64,000 nucleotides of DNA from Staphylococcus roterodami (GCA_022493055.1 CP092781.1:2108001-2172000); one strand, 5' to 3'; numbered from the stretch's first letter, positions 42,849 to 52,957 are shown. Made by a program: numbers and translations. The notes: generated by a model from the letters alone, not told the origin.

Positions 42849-42873
42849 ATACCCATTGAAATAATTTCTAATC
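42849..42873 (-). promoter_or_regulatory. Candidate sigma-B promoter upstream of rsbV
   Basis: On the minus strand GATTAG (42868-42873), 13-base spacer, GGGTAT (42849-42854). The -10 is a perfect match to the sigma-B consensus GGGTAT and the -35 matches GTTTAA at four of six. Autoregulation of rsbV-rsbW-sigB from such a promoter is established in S. aureus. Confidence 0.7.
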
Positions 42874-42885
42874 TTCTTTTTAAAA

Positions 42886-43887
42886 TTAATTTACTCTTTT
42901 TATAATCAAAATGGTCATGTCATCTTTTTTATGTGGATTCTGAAGTTTTAAAATTGCTTCATAGATAATTTGAACAATATCTTGTGGATGCATATGTTTA
43001 TGCTTTTTTATATATTCTAAAAGTCTTTGTTTATCTATAAAGGTACCTTCACTATTTCTCGCTTCTGTTACACCATCCGTTAAAATGATAATCAAATCGT
43101 CAAGATATATTGGAATTTCTTGTTGTTGATATCGTGTTTGAGAACTAATTCCTAAAACTCTACCTCTAACTGAAATTTCTTCAAATTCTTCTTTTTCAGC
43201 ACGATAAATATACCCCGGCTCATGGCCTGCAGAACTACAATACAGTAGATGATTCATTTCTTCATACAATCCGTAAAACATCGTTACAAACATATTTTGA
43301 TTAATATTTTTTTCAACTACCCTATTTAAACGCTTTAAGCCATCACTAGGTAATTGTGAATGTCCATATGAATCCATACCGAATTTAATCATACTCATCG
43401 CTAAAGCAGCTGGTATCCCTTTTCCAATAACATCCGCAACAGCAAAGCTCATCGTACCATCGTTATGATCGATTAAGTTGAAATAATCACCACTAACTTT
43501 TTGCGCTGCTACTGAAATAACACCAATTTGAATACTATCAAATTGTGGGATATCTGTTTTAAGCATCGTTTGTTGTAAGCTAGAAGCTAAGTCTATTTCC
43601 TTATCGTGAACTTGGAGTTTATCTACTAATCTTTGATAATCTCGGTAACTATATCCAAAGCCTTTAACGATTTCTTGTAAAACATCTAATGTCTTGAAAA
43701 CATCTTCACGTGTTAAATTTAATGTCAGTATATAGTTTTTGTGTATATCAACAATGTCTTCAGGCAATACATCTTTACGAATAACTTCATCAGTATATTT
43801 TTCACACTTCTTTATCAATTCAGCCTTATCTTGGCAAGTCAAACTTTCATCTATTAAACCTTTATAATGTTGTTTAAACTCTTCCAC
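42886..43887 (-). CDS. rsbU: RsbU, PP2C phosphatase activating sigma-B
   Basis: A 333-residue protein: N-terminal helical RsbU domain (residues 1-80) and a C-terminal PPM/PP2C serine phosphatase (SGDYFNLIDHNDGTMSFAV, DVIGKGIPAALAMSMIKFGM, IILTDGVTEARN, KKDDMTILIIK). It dephosphorylates RsbV. GTG 43887 is chosen because GAGGAGG lies nine bases upstream; the in-frame ATG at 43950 precedes that site. The gene is complete, without the 11-base deletion known from NCTC 8325 derivatives. Confidence 0.95.
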   Translation of the reverse strand: MEEFKQHYKGLIDESLTCQDKAELIKKCEKYTDEVIRKDVLPEDIVDIHKNYILTLNLTREDVFKTLDVLQEIVKGFGYSYRDYQRLVDKLQVHDKEIDLASSLQQTMLKTDIPQFDSIQIGVISVAAQKVSGDYFNLIDHNDGTMSFAVADVIGKGIPAALAMSMIKFGMDSYGHSQLPSDGLKRLNRVVEKNINQNMFVTMFYGLYEEMNHLLYCSSAGHEPGYIYRAEKEEFEEISVRGRVLGISSQTRYQQQEIPIYLDDLIIILTDGVTEARNSEGTFIDKQRLLEYIKKHKHMHPQDIVQIIYEAILKLQNPHKKDDMTILIIKRVN

Positions 43888-44021
43888 GATTAGTTGCCTC
43901 CTCACTTCCCTTACAAAGCAAATGCTTGAGCAAGGATAATTATGATTCACGTACTAACTTTAATTAATTGCACATTTACAATTGTCGTCTACAATTTTGC
44001 TGTAAATGACACTTTTAAGCT

Positions 44022-44051
44022 AAAAAAAACTTTAGGATGGAATACCTAAAG
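44022..44051 (-). terminator. Terminator between mazEF and rsbU
   Basis: On the minus strand CTTTAGG pairs with CCTAAAG around an eight-base loop and is followed by eight T. It would attenuate mazEF transcription before rsbU; partial read-through is the usual view for this locus. Confidence 0.8.
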
Positions 44052-44234
44052 CCTAAAAAACTTAAGACATCCTTTTATAATAAAAAATATGATTATCATA
44101 ACTCAAAATTACTAATACCTTTATTTCTAAAAACACTTTGTTCAAGGAACATAGCAATAGTTATAATTATTATAAAGTTATTGTCTTTTATATCAATATT
44201 TTATTTATCTCTGAAAAATACATATAATAGACGC

Positions 44235-44597
44235 CTAATTTTTCTGATGAGCCATTGTGTTTAGCCCTAAACTAATCATTAGTGCATTATCTACTTCTTT
44301 CATTTTGTTGTCTGATAAGTACGTCAGCTTTTCTTTTAAACGTTTTTTATCAAGTGTACGAATTTGTTCTAATAATATTACTGAATCTTTATCCAGTTTA
44401 TATTTTTTCTTTTCAATCTCTACATGGGTTGGTATTTTGGCTTTATTAATCCTACCAGTTATTGCCGCAACAATAACTGTAGGACTATATTTATTACCAG
44501 TGTCATTTTGAATTATGACAACAGGTCTGACTCCCCCTTGTTCAGATCCCTGTACTGGTGATAAATCTGCTAAATAAACATCTCCTCGTCTAATCAT
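44235..44597 (-). CDS. mazF: MazF, sequence-specific endoribonuclease toxin
   Basis: A 120-residue toxin of the PemK/MazF fold. [20 protein letters not shown] and [20 protein letters not shown] contain the conserved Arg and Thr of the active site. S. aureus MazF cleaves UACAU in mRNA. Its start overlaps the end of the antitoxin gene by four bases (ATGA). Confidence 0.96.
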
Positions 44598-44764
44598 TCA
44601 TTCGTTGAGTTAGAAGATAAATATGTTTCGTTGCAATCGCATGCTTCACACTCTATTGGAAAAGCTTCGTTCGCTAGGGAGAGATTTAAATCAGCCATTT
44701 GTGAATATCCTTCTTTTAAAGATTGTTCTAAGCTATGACTTCTATTTTGACTAAAAGATAACAT
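44594..44764 (-). CDS. mazE: MazE antitoxin
   Basis: A 56-residue acidic antitoxin ([20 protein letters not shown], tail [15 protein letters not shown]) that inhibits MazF. Start ATG 44764 with GGAGG nine bases upstream; an in-frame ATG eight codons earlier precedes the site. It lies 85 bases downstream of alr on the same strand. Confidence 0.93.
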
Positions 44765-44848
44765 ATGAGAACCTCCAATTGATTCCAAAAGTTATTAAAT
44801 GACCTTTAATTACTCTAATAATAACAAATTTTATATGCACTGACCATA

Positions 44849-45997
44849 TTATTTTAACAATTCATTTGTTACAAAAACTTGATCATTGTCATGATATATA
44901 CGTGGTAATCGTCTAGATAAGTTGCAAAGCACCTCATAATTAATCGTATGTTGCTTTTCAGCTGCAACTTCAACGGCTTGCTGACTATCTCTATGATTGT
45001 CTATTAAAATAACTGAATCACCTGATTTCACTTGTTCCGGCACTTTTACAATTGTTTGATCCATACATACTCTACCAACGACTTCACATTGGTGTCCATT
45101 TACATTTACAAAACTACCTTGCATTATACGTAGATAACCATCAGCATACCCGATTGGCAATAAAGCTATCGTTGTAGGTTCTGTAGCAGTATATGTTGCA
45201 CCATAACTTACAGATTCTCCCGCTTGTAATGTTTTTGTTTGAACTACATTTGCAATTAATTGAACGCTCGGCTTTAAATGTACTTTAACTTTTTGTCTTA
45301 CATATTCTGAAGGATAGTAACCATATAATGAAATGCCTGGTCTTACAGCATTACAAAATTGACAATCCATTAATAATGCACCGGCTGAATTTTGACAATG
45401 TATATACTCCGGTTTAGTTGCCTCGTTAACCATATCTTTAAAGCGTTGATACTGTTCATTTGTCATATCACCAGGTTCATCTGCACACGCAAAATGAGTA
45501 AAGACACCTTCAAAAACAAGTTGATCATATTGTTGAATAATTTCGATTACTTCTTGATATGATTTTATATCTTTAATACCTAATCTTCCCATGCCCGTAT
45601 CTAATTTAATATGCAACCATAATTTTTTTTGTTGTTCTCCAGAAATGTTTTTAATCGCTTCTTTTAACCATTGCTTAGATGGAACCGTTAAGGCAACACG
45701 ATGTTGTATAGCTTTATCGATATCTTTAGTAGGTAGTACACCTAAAACTAAAATTTTAGCAGTTATTCCATGCATTCTTAATTCTATCGCTTCGTCTAAT
45801 GTAGCCACTGCAAAAAATGTCGCACCATGTTCCATTAAATGGCGTGCAACTTTAACACTACCTAGTCCGTAGGCATTTGCTTTTACGACAGCCATAATCG
45901 TTTTATTTTGATGTAATGTACTGAATACTTTAAAATTCGCTGCTACAGCATTTAAATCTACATTCATATACGCAGATCTATAGTATTTATCTGACAT
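44849..45997 (-). CDS. alr: Alanine racemase
   Basis: A 382-residue PLP enzyme supplying D-alanine for peptidoglycan. The PLP lysine is in [19 protein letters not shown]; the catalytic Tyr of the other subunit is in [20 protein letters not shown] is also typical. The start is at ATG 45997 ([10 protein letters not shown]) after TTGGAGG; the longer frame to 46036 has no site. About 20 residues differ from the S. aureus protein I recall, one hint of a divergent lineage. Confidence 0.95.
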   Translation of the reverse strand: MSDKYYRSAYMNVDLNAVAANFKVFSTLHQNKTIMAVVKANAYGLGSVKVARHLMEHGATFFAVATLDEAIELRMHGITAKILVLGVLPTKDIDKAIQHRVALTVPSKQWLKEAIKNISGEQQKKLWLHIKLDTGMGRLGIKDIKSYQEVIEIIQQYDQLVFEGVFTHFACADEPGDMTNEQYQRFKDMVNEATKPEYIHCQNSAGALLMDCQFCNAVRPGISLYGYYPSEYVRQKVKVHLKPSVQLIANVVQTKTLQAGESVSYGATYTATEPTTIALLPIGYADGYLRIMQGSFVNVNGHQCEVVGRVCMDQTIVKVPEQVKSGDSVILIDNHRDSQQAVEVAAEKQHTINYEVLCNLSRRLPRIYHDNDQVFVTNELLK

Positions 45998-46066
45998 ATT
46001 ACTTCCTCCAATATAATCCTCTTGTTTCCATTCCAATGCTAAATTAAAAGTCTTATTTTTTAAATC

Positions 46067-46426
46067 TTAAGATTCATCTTTTTCTAAAATAACCTGACTC
46101 ACAGCATAATATTCTGTATGCGAAATACTCACGTGAACGATGAAACCTTCATAGTCAATGTTTGGCTTTCCAAGTTCATCGTTATAACAATCTATATCAT
46201 TAAAGGCTATATGTTTTCCTAATCCAGTGCCTAAGGCTTTGCTAAATGCTTCTTTAGTTGCAAACCTTCCTGCTAAAAATTCAATTTTTCGTTGTTCATG
46301 TGTAAAACCATTGAATTTACGCTGTTCATTTTCAGTTAAAATACGGTCAACAAGTTTTGGTTGCTTATCGTATAACACTTTGATTCGTTCGATTTCGATT
46401 AAATCTATACCAATACCATGTATCAT
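46067..46426 (-). CDS. acpS: Holo-acyl-carrier-protein synthase
   Basis: A 119-residue phosphopantetheinyl transferase that activates ACP. Mg ligands: Asp8 in [12 protein letters not shown] and Glu58 in [14 protein letters not shown]. It is followed by alr and preceded closely by the PH-domain gene at 46430 (three-base gap), so all are probably one transcript. Confidence 0.96.
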   Translation of the reverse strand: MIHGIGIDLIEIERIKVLYDKQPKLVDRILTENEQRKFNGFTHEQRKIEFLAGRFATKEAFSKALGTGLGKHIAFNDIDCYNDELGKPNIDYEGFIVHVSISHTEYYAVSQVILEKDES

Positions 46427-46429
46427 TGA

Positions 46430-46933
46430 TTATTCCTCATTTTTATTATACTCATTTGTTTTTTCTAAATGCATCTCATTATTTAACCATTTTTTTAATT
46501 TACGTGCTTCACTTCTATCAATTAATGAAATTTTTGCTGTACCACCTGCTGTATAAAGCGTTAAAGTAGCTAAACGGTAATGCTTCATTATTGGCCCAAT
46601 ATCTATATCTATATTTTGAATACGAAAATAAGGTATCACCTTTTCATCCAAAAATAAGATGCCGTTTCGAACGCGTAAATGGCGCTCTTCAAATGCGTAT
46701 CGACAATGCTTATATCGATAGAATGGCACGATGACAATCGTAAAAATAGCTACTAGTAAAATGATAATTATACTACTAGCAATGGATAAATAGGTATCAA
46801 TTATCTGCCAAAATAGCCAGTTCAAAATATTAAATGCTATTAAAAGTACAAGTGTAATCGGTACCCAAACCAGTATAGCACTTAACCTCATCACTTTTTT
46901 AGCATATGGTGACATAAAATTATAATGACGCAT
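46430..46933 (-). CDS. Bacterial PH-domain membrane protein (YdbS-like)
   Basis: A 167-residue protein with two N-terminal transmembrane helices (MRLSAILVWVPITLVLLIAF; SIASSIIIILLVAIFTIVIV) and a bPH2 domain (HLRVRNGILFLDEKVIPYFR, IQNIDIDIGPIMKHYRLATL). The start is ATG 46933 after GAGAGGTG. It overlaps the upstream gene by 14 bases. Function is unknown; Bacillus YdbS/YdbT mutants are sensitive to certain bacteriocins. Confidence 0.8.
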   Translation of the reverse strand: MRHYNFMSPYAKKVMRLSAILVWVPITLVLLIAFNILNWLFWQIIDTYLSIASSIIIILLVAIFTIVIVPFYRYKHCRYAFEERHLRVRNGILFLDEKVIPYFRIQNIDIDIGPIMKHYRLATLTLYTAGGTAKISLIDRSEARKLKKWLNNEMHLEKTNEYNKNEE

Positions 46934-48512
46934 TATTTTCACCTCTCAAATACCATGACTTCAACATTTGCACGTCTTCACTACGAGCATATTTAAGCTT
47001 GATCGACTCATTTGTCATACCTTTTGCAATGATGAAATTAAAATTACTTAAGCCGTTGCTTTTAAGCAATGGATGTTGCCATGTAACAAATCCTAAAATA
47101 TGATTTTCTTTAAAATAATAAATATTTCGTTTAAATAACTCGAAATTTTGTATGGTCATTTGATCTTCAGTCATTTTAAAACCTGCATGTTTAACATAAA
47201 GATATCCTTTAAGAACAAATAGACCAATAATCAATAAACTTATTATCATAAATAACCATAGCAATTGATTCCAAAAATACCAGCCAATTGCTGCTATAGA
47301 AATTACAATAATACTTGGAATTAAAATATGTCTGTGGAAGCCTGACAAAGGCATACCTTCATTTACTTGTCGATAAGATAAATTTGGTACTAAGTGCTGG
47401 ATAATTTGATATGCTTTGTCTCGTTTGATAAACGGCAAAATCATCACACTACCAGCATCATTTTCATCATCGTCTATTTTTTTGTTTTCAAAGTCACTCG
47501 TAATTATAAAATGTATTGCTGTATAACCAAATAATTTTCGTATATATGACTGACGCTCAACAACAGCTTGCAATCTTTTCGTTGGCACGGTCATTCTTTT
47601 CTTATTAAAGAAACCATATTCAATTTTAAGCTGTTCATTTTCCTGCATAACTGTGAACCCATAAAATCTTATCATGGTAATAATAGTGCCGATAATATAT
47701 GCCGCTAATAACACTAGTAAAACGACAATCAAAATAGTAATACTTATAAATTGAACCAATTGACTAATTTGATAACTAAGTTTTGACCATGGAATTAACT
47801 CTCTTGCAGCGCCATAAACTGGAACTAAAGCTGCTAACGTAACACCGATAGCTCCACTGGTCATTGCCATTAATAATAATTCTTTAAATTTCATTTGATA
47901 TACTGGAATACGTTTATTTTTGCCAATAACAGTTTGGCTCGAATACGAAGCGCCAACTATATCGCTAGTCGCCATATCCGTTTCATTTTCATCAACTCGT
48001 TGGTCAATGGCCGCCTGATTCGTTGTTTTTGATTCATTTTGAATTTGAAGTCCTTCTTGTTTTAACTCTGATTGTAATTGGTCAATGTAGTTTTCAAGAT
48101 ATTCGCCTTGTTTCTTTGATATTACACTCAATACAATTCCATCGCTTGGCGTTTTAATTTGTAAATTTACGCCACCTATAATTTGATTGACCACACCTTG
48201 TGACATATCGATAGACTGGATACGTTTAATATTTAATTCTTTACGTTTCTTATTAAAAAGGCCTGTTGTCAAAATAAAAGTATTATTCTCAATCCAATAG
48301 CGCGTATTCATAATTTGGATAATTTGAGGAATGTATGATATTAAAAAGAATACTAGTACTAAACCTGACCATGAATACGATACTGGATCAGAAAAATCAA
48401 AATCTTTTAATTGAAAGAAGATAAAGATAATAAAAACAATAATGTTTTGTTTAATCGCATTAATTAAACCGTTAAAATATGAAATTGGGTGTAACTTTTG
48501 AGGTTTAGACAT
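46920..48512 (-). CDS. Bacterial PH-domain membrane protein (YdbT-like, three PH domains)
   Basis: A 530-residue protein with repeated units, each a pair of transmembrane helices followed by a bPH2 domain. Domains start near residues 75 (YWIENNTFILTTGLFNKKRK), 285 (FTVMQENEQLKIEYGFFNKK) and 440 (FKMTEDQMTIQNFELFKRN). A charged spacer (about residues 150-190) separates the first two. The start is ATG 48512, overlapping the upstream PH gene by eight bases. Resembles B. subtilis YdbT; the biochemical role is unknown. Confidence 0.8.
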   Translation of the reverse strand: MSKPQKLHPISYFNGLINAIKQNIIVFIIFIFFQLKDFDFSDPVSYSWSGLVLVFFLISYIPQIIQIMNTRYWIENNTFILTTGLFNKKRKELNIKRIQSIDMSQGVVNQIIGGVNLQIKTPSDGIVLSVISKKQGEYLENYIDQLQSELKQEGLQIQNESKTTNQAAIDQRVDENETDMATSDIVGASYSSQTVIGKNKRIPVYQMKFKELLLMAMTSGAIGVTLAALVPVYGAARELIPWSKLSYQISQLVQFISITILIVVLLVLLAAYIIGTIITMIRFYGFTVMQENEQLKIEYGFFNKKRMTVPTKRLQAVVERQSYIRKLFGYTAIHFIITSDFENKKIDDDENDAGSVMILPFIKRDKAYQIIQHLVPNLSYRQVNEGMPLSGFHRHILIPSIIVISIAAIGWYFWNQLLWLFMIISLLIIGLFVLKGYLYVKHAGFKMTEDQMTIQNFELFKRNIYYFKENHILGFVTWQHPLLKSNGLSNFNFIIAKGMTNESIKLKYARSEDVQMLKSWYLRGENNASL

Positions 48513-48984
48513 CACTTTCAACCCCTTTCAAATTTGACAGAGTTTGTTCTTCGATAATTTTAATATCACTATCTGACATCATTGGTAATCTAATCGAATG
48601 ACCAGCTGTCACAAATTCAACTTTATACAATTTAAGCATTTGACTTAATGGATTAGATTTAATCGACAAATATTGCAATCGTTCGATTCGACTCGTTTCT
48701 TCTTTATATATTAGAAAAGATGTACGATACTGAATACTTGATTGATCTACTTTATAGTAACGACAGTGGTATTGCCATAATGGTTTAATAATTAATTTTA
48801 AAACGGTAAAGGTGCAAAAAACAAACAAGATATAAAGTAAGTATTGTGACCATTCAAACTTTAACCATACTATATAGAAAATGGCATATATAATAACACT
48901 CAACAAAAATTCTAAGCCATTTGTAATATAGTAATATACCAAAGCCTGCTTAGGGCTTTTAGACTTTATAAGTTGATTAGACAT
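48505..48984 (-). CDS. Bacterial PH-domain membrane protein (YdbS-like)
   Basis: A 159-residue protein with two hydrophobic helices (LEFLLSVIIYAIFYIVWL; YLLYILFVFCTFTVLKLII) and a bPH2 domain (KVDQSSIQYRTSFLIYKEET, RIERLQYLSIKSNPLSQMLK). It heads the three-gene PH cluster, each overlapping the next. ATG 48984 follows GAGGAGTG. The function is unknown. In S. aureus the next genes upstream are kdpFABC; here it faces kdpD. Confidence 0.78.
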   Translation of the reverse strand: MSNQLIKSKSPKQALVYYYITNGLEFLLSVIIYAIFYIVWLKFEWSQYLLYILFVFCTFTVLKLIIKPLWQYHCRYYKVDQSSIQYRTSFLIYKEETSRIERLQYLSIKSNPLSQMLKLYKVEFVTAGHSIRLPMMSDSDIKIIEEQTLSNLKGVESDV

Positions 48985-49277
48985 ATGTCACACTCCTCAA
49001 AATCAAGAATCTATAAATTTAATTTCTATTCATTTTTATTTTTATATGTTGCTAATTATAGCATATGACGATATTGAAGATAACTTGACGATTAAATAAA
49101 ACAGATAGCATTGATCTGACCTCATTCAAACCATTCACTTCGTAACAAGTTGATTTGATTAAAAATATTAATTATCAAAATTAGTTATTAAGAATTCATT
49201 AAGATACTCATACAGAAATAAATTTTATAGCATTTAATTGTGAAGAATATTATGATATTGCTATCGAGGTGAAGGTT
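48985..49277. other. Short intergenic region at the expected kdpFABC position
   Basis: A 293-base AT-rich segment with the promoters of two divergent genes. I translated it by eye on both strands and saw no fragment resembling KdpA, KdpB, KdpC or KdpF, no IS end and no obvious direct repeat at the edges. Confidence 0.6.
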
Positions 49278-51935
49278 ATGACGAACACTGAATCGCTAAA
49301 AATAGGAAAGAAGCGTGGATCTCTAACCATCTATATATGTTATAGTCCTGGTGTTGGTAAAACGTTTGAGATGCTATCGAATGCGATTGATTTATATCAA
49401 AATGGTGTTGATATAAAAATTGGATATATCGAACCACATCAACGTCGTGAAACCGAAGCATTGGCAAAAAAATTACCCAAAATCGCAACTAATGTCACAA
49501 AACATGGTAGCCATAGTTTTCAGTATTTGAATATAGACCGTATTATTGAAGAAGCGCCGGCGATTGTTCTGATCGATGAGTTAGCGCATACAAATATATC
49601 AAGAGAGCGCCATGAAAAACGACACATGGATATTGAAGAAATTTTAAACCACGGTATAGATGTGCATACAACATTAAATATTCAGCATATCGAAAGCTTA
49701 AGTAGCCAAATAGAATCGATGACTGGTGTCCAAGTAAAAGAACGTGTACCTGATTATTTTATAATTGGCGCAGATGTCTTAGAAGTTGTAGATATTTCAC
49801 CTACCCAATTAATAAAAAGGCTAAAAGCTGGAAAAGTATACAAAAAAGATCGTCTTGAAGTTGCATTTAGCAATTTTTTTACTTATGAACACTTAAGTGA
49901 GCTTAGAACGCTAACGCTACGCACTGTCGCTGATTTAATGAGTGATAAAGAAAAATTACGCCATAATCATAAAACAGTTATGACACCACATATTGCTGTA
50001 GCTATTAGTGGCAGTATTTACAATGAAGCGGTTATAAAAGAGGCTTTTCGCATTGCCCAAAAAGAACATGCAAAATTTACAGCTATTTATATAGATATTT
50101 TTGAAAAAAACAGGCATCACCATGATAGCCAAAAGCATGTTCATCGTCATCTTATGCTAGCTAAATCATTAGGCGCTAAAGTAAAAGTTGTCTACGGTAA
50201 AAGCGTAGCATCAGCTTTAGACGAATGGTGTAAAAATCAAGATGTAACCAAATTAATTATCGGACAACATATTAGAAATAAATGGGTAGACTTTTTTAAT
50301 ACACCATTGATTGATCGCTTAATGTCATTTGATCATCACTATAAAATTGAAATTGTTCCTATTAAACAAATTTCTGTCGCATTAAATACGAATAAAATAC
50401 CTTATCGCCCTAAAAGTAAACGATTCGCTATAGATATGTTGAAAATGCTTTTGATTCAAATGATTTTTATATTAATGGGTTTATGGGTATATGAGCTTGA
50501 TAAATATGAATCCAGTACTATTATCTTAATGCTCTTTCTCATTGGCATCATATTAGTATCAATTTGGACACAATCGTATATGATTGGATTTTTAGCAGCA
50601 ATACTGAATGTCTTTGTTTTTAATTACTTTTTTACAGAACCAAGATTTACGTTTGAAGTATATCGCTTTGATTATCCAATTACATTTATTGTAAGTATTT
50701 TAACTAGTATTTTAACGAGCGCTTTATTAAAACAAATTAAACTTCAGTATTCAATTACTAAAAAGCAACTCTATCGAACAGATTTATTATTACAATTTAA
50801 TGCTTCGATTAAACAAACATATACAGTAAAAGATTTATTGGTAAATGCAGGACACCAAATTTATCAATTATTGCAACAATCAATTACAATTTACGTGATA
50901 GACGACTCTAAAGTCAGTAAAACAATTCCATTGCAACATGACATTGACCTTAAAAACCAACATTATGAACAAGTGTTAGGTTGGGTTATCAAAAACGAAA
51001 GCCAAGCAGGTGCAACAACAGATACCTTTCCAGGCATTAATCAATGGTTCATCCCGATAGGTACTTCCCCTATCAAAGGTGTAGTAGCAATTAATTGTCA
51101 ACAATCACAAACAATTAATCCGTATGATGCATCTATACTTGAATCTATGTTAAATGAACTATCCCTAGCAGTTGAGAATGTGTCATTATTAAAACAAACG
51201 AGAGAGTCTATGTTACAAGCTGAGCGCCAACTCACGCATTCTAATTTTTTGCGCTCAATTTCTCATGATATACGTACACCTTTAACAGCTATTATGGGAA
51301 ATTTAGATATTTTGATGACACATAATAAACTAATGCCGTTCAATGAACAACAGCAATTATTGTTAAATAGTTACCAAGAAAGTCAGTATTTATATCATTT
51401 AGTAACCAATATATTGTCACTAACTCGATTACAATCTTCTAATGTTTATATCAAATTACAACCATATTTAGTTAGTGAATTAGTAGAGGAAATTGATACT
51501 ATTTTAAAACGTCGTCATTTAAAAGATAATGTAACAATCTCATTAACTGAAGATATACATTTTGTGAGGATTGACAGTAAATTAATACTTCAAGCAATAT
51601 TTAATTTAATTGAAAATGCAATAAAACATTCGCCTTCCAACACGACTATTAAATTATGTATTCATAGACCTAATGATAAACAAGTTCGATTTTCTGTTAT
51701 TGATGAAGGTCCAGGTATAAGTGCGCAAGAACAACAAAAGATTTTTGAACCTTTTTACACTGGTGTTAATAAACATTTTAAAGATAACCAAAAAGAAAGT
51801 ATGGGACTTGGTCTTTATTTAGTGCAGACGATACTGCATAAACATCATTCAACTTTACAATATAAAATGAATCAACCACATGGTAGTATATTTTATTTCA
51901 ATATTGATATAGATTTAAGTGAAGGAGACGTATAA
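49278..51935 (+). CDS. kdpD: KdpD, sensor histidine kinase
   Basis: An 885-residue KdpD with its N-terminal KdpD domain (P-loop SPGVGKTFEML), universal-stress domain (VKVVYGKSVASALDEWCKN), four closely spaced membrane helices (about 395-500), a GAF-like segment, then the kinase: His near 662 in RSISHDIRTPLTAI, N box NLIENAIKHSPS, G box GLGLYLVQT. It senses potassium/ionic conditions and, in S. aureus, c-di-AMP. ATG 49278 follows GAGGTGAAGG. The kdpFABC operon it normally controls is not adjacent. Confidence 0.95.
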   Translation: MTNTESLKIGKKRGSLTIYICYSPGVGKTFEMLSNAIDLYQNGVDIKIGYIEPHQRRETEALAKKLPKIATNVTKHGSHSFQYLNIDRIIEEAPAIVLIDELAHTNISRERHEKRHMDIEEILNHGIDVHTTLNIQHIESLSSQIESMTGVQVKERVPDYFIIGADVLEVVDISPTQLIKRLKAGKVYKKDRLEVAFSNFFTYEHLSELRTLTLRTVADLMSDKEKLRHNHKTVMTPHIAVAISGSIYNEAVIKEAFRIAQKEHAKFTAIYIDIFEKNRHHHDSQKHVHRHLMLAKSLGAKVKVVYGKSVASALDEWCKNQDVTKLIIGQHIRNKWVDFFNTPLIDRLMSFDHHYKIEIVPIKQISVALNTNKIPYRPKSKRFAIDMLKMLLIQMIFILMGLWVYELDKYESSTIILMLFLIGIILVSIWTQSYMIGFLAAILNVFVFNYFFTEPRFTFEVYRFDYPITFIVSILTSILTSALLKQIKLQYSITKKQLYRTDLLLQFNASIKQTYTVKDLLVNAGHQIYQLLQQSITIYVIDDSKVSKTIPLQHDIDLKNQHYEQVLGWVIKNESQAGATTDTFPGINQWFIPIGTSPIKGVVAINCQQSQTINPYDASILESMLNELSLAVENVSLLKQTRESMLQAERQLTHSNFLRSISHDIRTPLTAIMGNLDILMTHNKLMPFNEQQQLLLNSYQESQYLYHLVTNILSLTRLQSSNVYIKLQPYLVSELVEEIDTILKRRHLKDNVTISLTEDIHFVRIDSKLILQAIFNLIENAIKHSPSNTTIKLCIHRPNDKQVRFSVIDEGPGISAQEQQKIFEPFYTGVNKHFKDNQKESMGLGLYLVQTILHKHHSTLQYKMNQPHGSIFYFNIDIDLSEGDV

Positions 51936-52630
51936 TGCATTCTAAAATATTAATTATTGAAGATGATCATGCAATTACACATTTACTAGATGTCGCTCTA
52001 ACTTTAGATTATTACACTGTAACTACAGCTGAAAATGCCACAAGTGCACATTTTAAAATTCAAATTGATAAACCAGATATCATATTATTAGACTTAGGCT
52101 TACCAGATAAAGATGGTTTATGCTTAATTACCGAGATTAGACAGCACACTGATATTCCTATTATTGTGATAAGTGCTAGACAAGAGGAACAAACTATTAT
52201 TCAAGCATTAGATAATGGTGCAAATGACTATATGACAAAACCATTTAATGTTGATGAACTTCGTGCAAGAATTAGAGTTATTGAAAGAATTGCTAAATCT
52301 AACCAAGAAACAAATATTATTTTTACAAACGGTTTACTAAGCATCGACTTTGGTTCAAAATCAGTTATTATCAATAACCAAGAAGTTCATTTGACACCAA
52401 ATGAATTTAGTTTGCTAGAATTGTTATCCAAACATAAAGGTAAAGTGCTAACATATGAAATGATACTTAAACGTATTTATGGCTATGTAAATAAAACTGA
52501 AATGCCTAGCTTACGCGTTCATATGACTTCTTTAAGACAAAAACTTGCTCAATGTCATACAGATGCTAAAGACATCATCAAAACACATCCACGCATCGGT
52601 TATCAAATGTTGCAGTGGAAAGATAAATAA
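51935..52630 (+). CDS. kdpE: KdpE, OmpR-family response regulator
   Basis: A 231-residue regulator: receiver domain with Asp in PDIILLDLGLPDKDG, and OmpR/PhoB winged helix (LTPNEFSLLELLSKHKGKV, SLRVHMTSLRQKL). It overlaps kdpD by one base (TAATG). In S. aureus KdpDE also influences capsule and virulence genes, so it may retain work without the pump. Confidence 0.95.
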   Translation: MHSKILIIEDDHAITHLLDVALTLDYYTVTTAENATSAHFKIQIDKPDIILLDLGLPDKDGLCLITEIRQHTDIPIIVISARQEEQTIIQALDNGANDYMTKPFNVDELRARIRVIERIAKSNQETNIIFTNGLLSIDFGSKSVIINNQEVHLTPNEFSLLELLSKHKGKVLTYEMILKRIYGYVNKTEMPSLRVHMTSLRQKLAQCHTDAKDIIKTHPRIGYQMLQWKDK

Positions 52631-52638
52631 TTTAATTA

Positions 52639-52682
52639 GAAAAGGACACTGCCATTATTTATGATATGCAGTGTCCTTTTTA
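52639..52682 (+). terminator. Terminator of kdpDE
   Basis: AAAAGGACACTGC pairs with GCAGTGTCCTTTT around an AT-rich loop and ends in T. It lies nine bases after the kdpE stop. The following 240 bases, up to the cshA terminator, show no gene. Confidence 0.9.
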
Positions 52683-52919
52683 CAACCATTAAATTTGATG
52701 TGATATTATCATAAAATTTATGACTCATTTTTATTGAAAACATGCTCGTTATTAGTTGAATCAAAAATATTAGAATTTTACTTAATTAGAATTCTCGGTC
52801 AATTTTATCAAATAATTTGTGCAATAAATAAGTCGAACTATAAATCGGAATGATGGAAAATTTTTCTCCGTTCATCAGCCTAATTTGACATAGTACTTCC
52901 AATTTTTAATTGTGAAAAT

Positions 52920-52957
52920 AAAAAAAAGAGCTCAAGACATGATATCTTAAAGCTCTT
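52920..52957 (-). terminator. Terminator of cshA
   Basis: AAGAGCT (52925 onwards) pairs with AGCTCTT; on the minus strand the hairpin runs into a T-rich stretch, just beyond the cshA stop. Confidence 0.75.

Noticed and set aside
44037..44264. 75-codon plus-strand ORF between rsbU and mazF
   Set aside because: It begins inside the mazEF terminator, has no ribosome site and is low-complexity.
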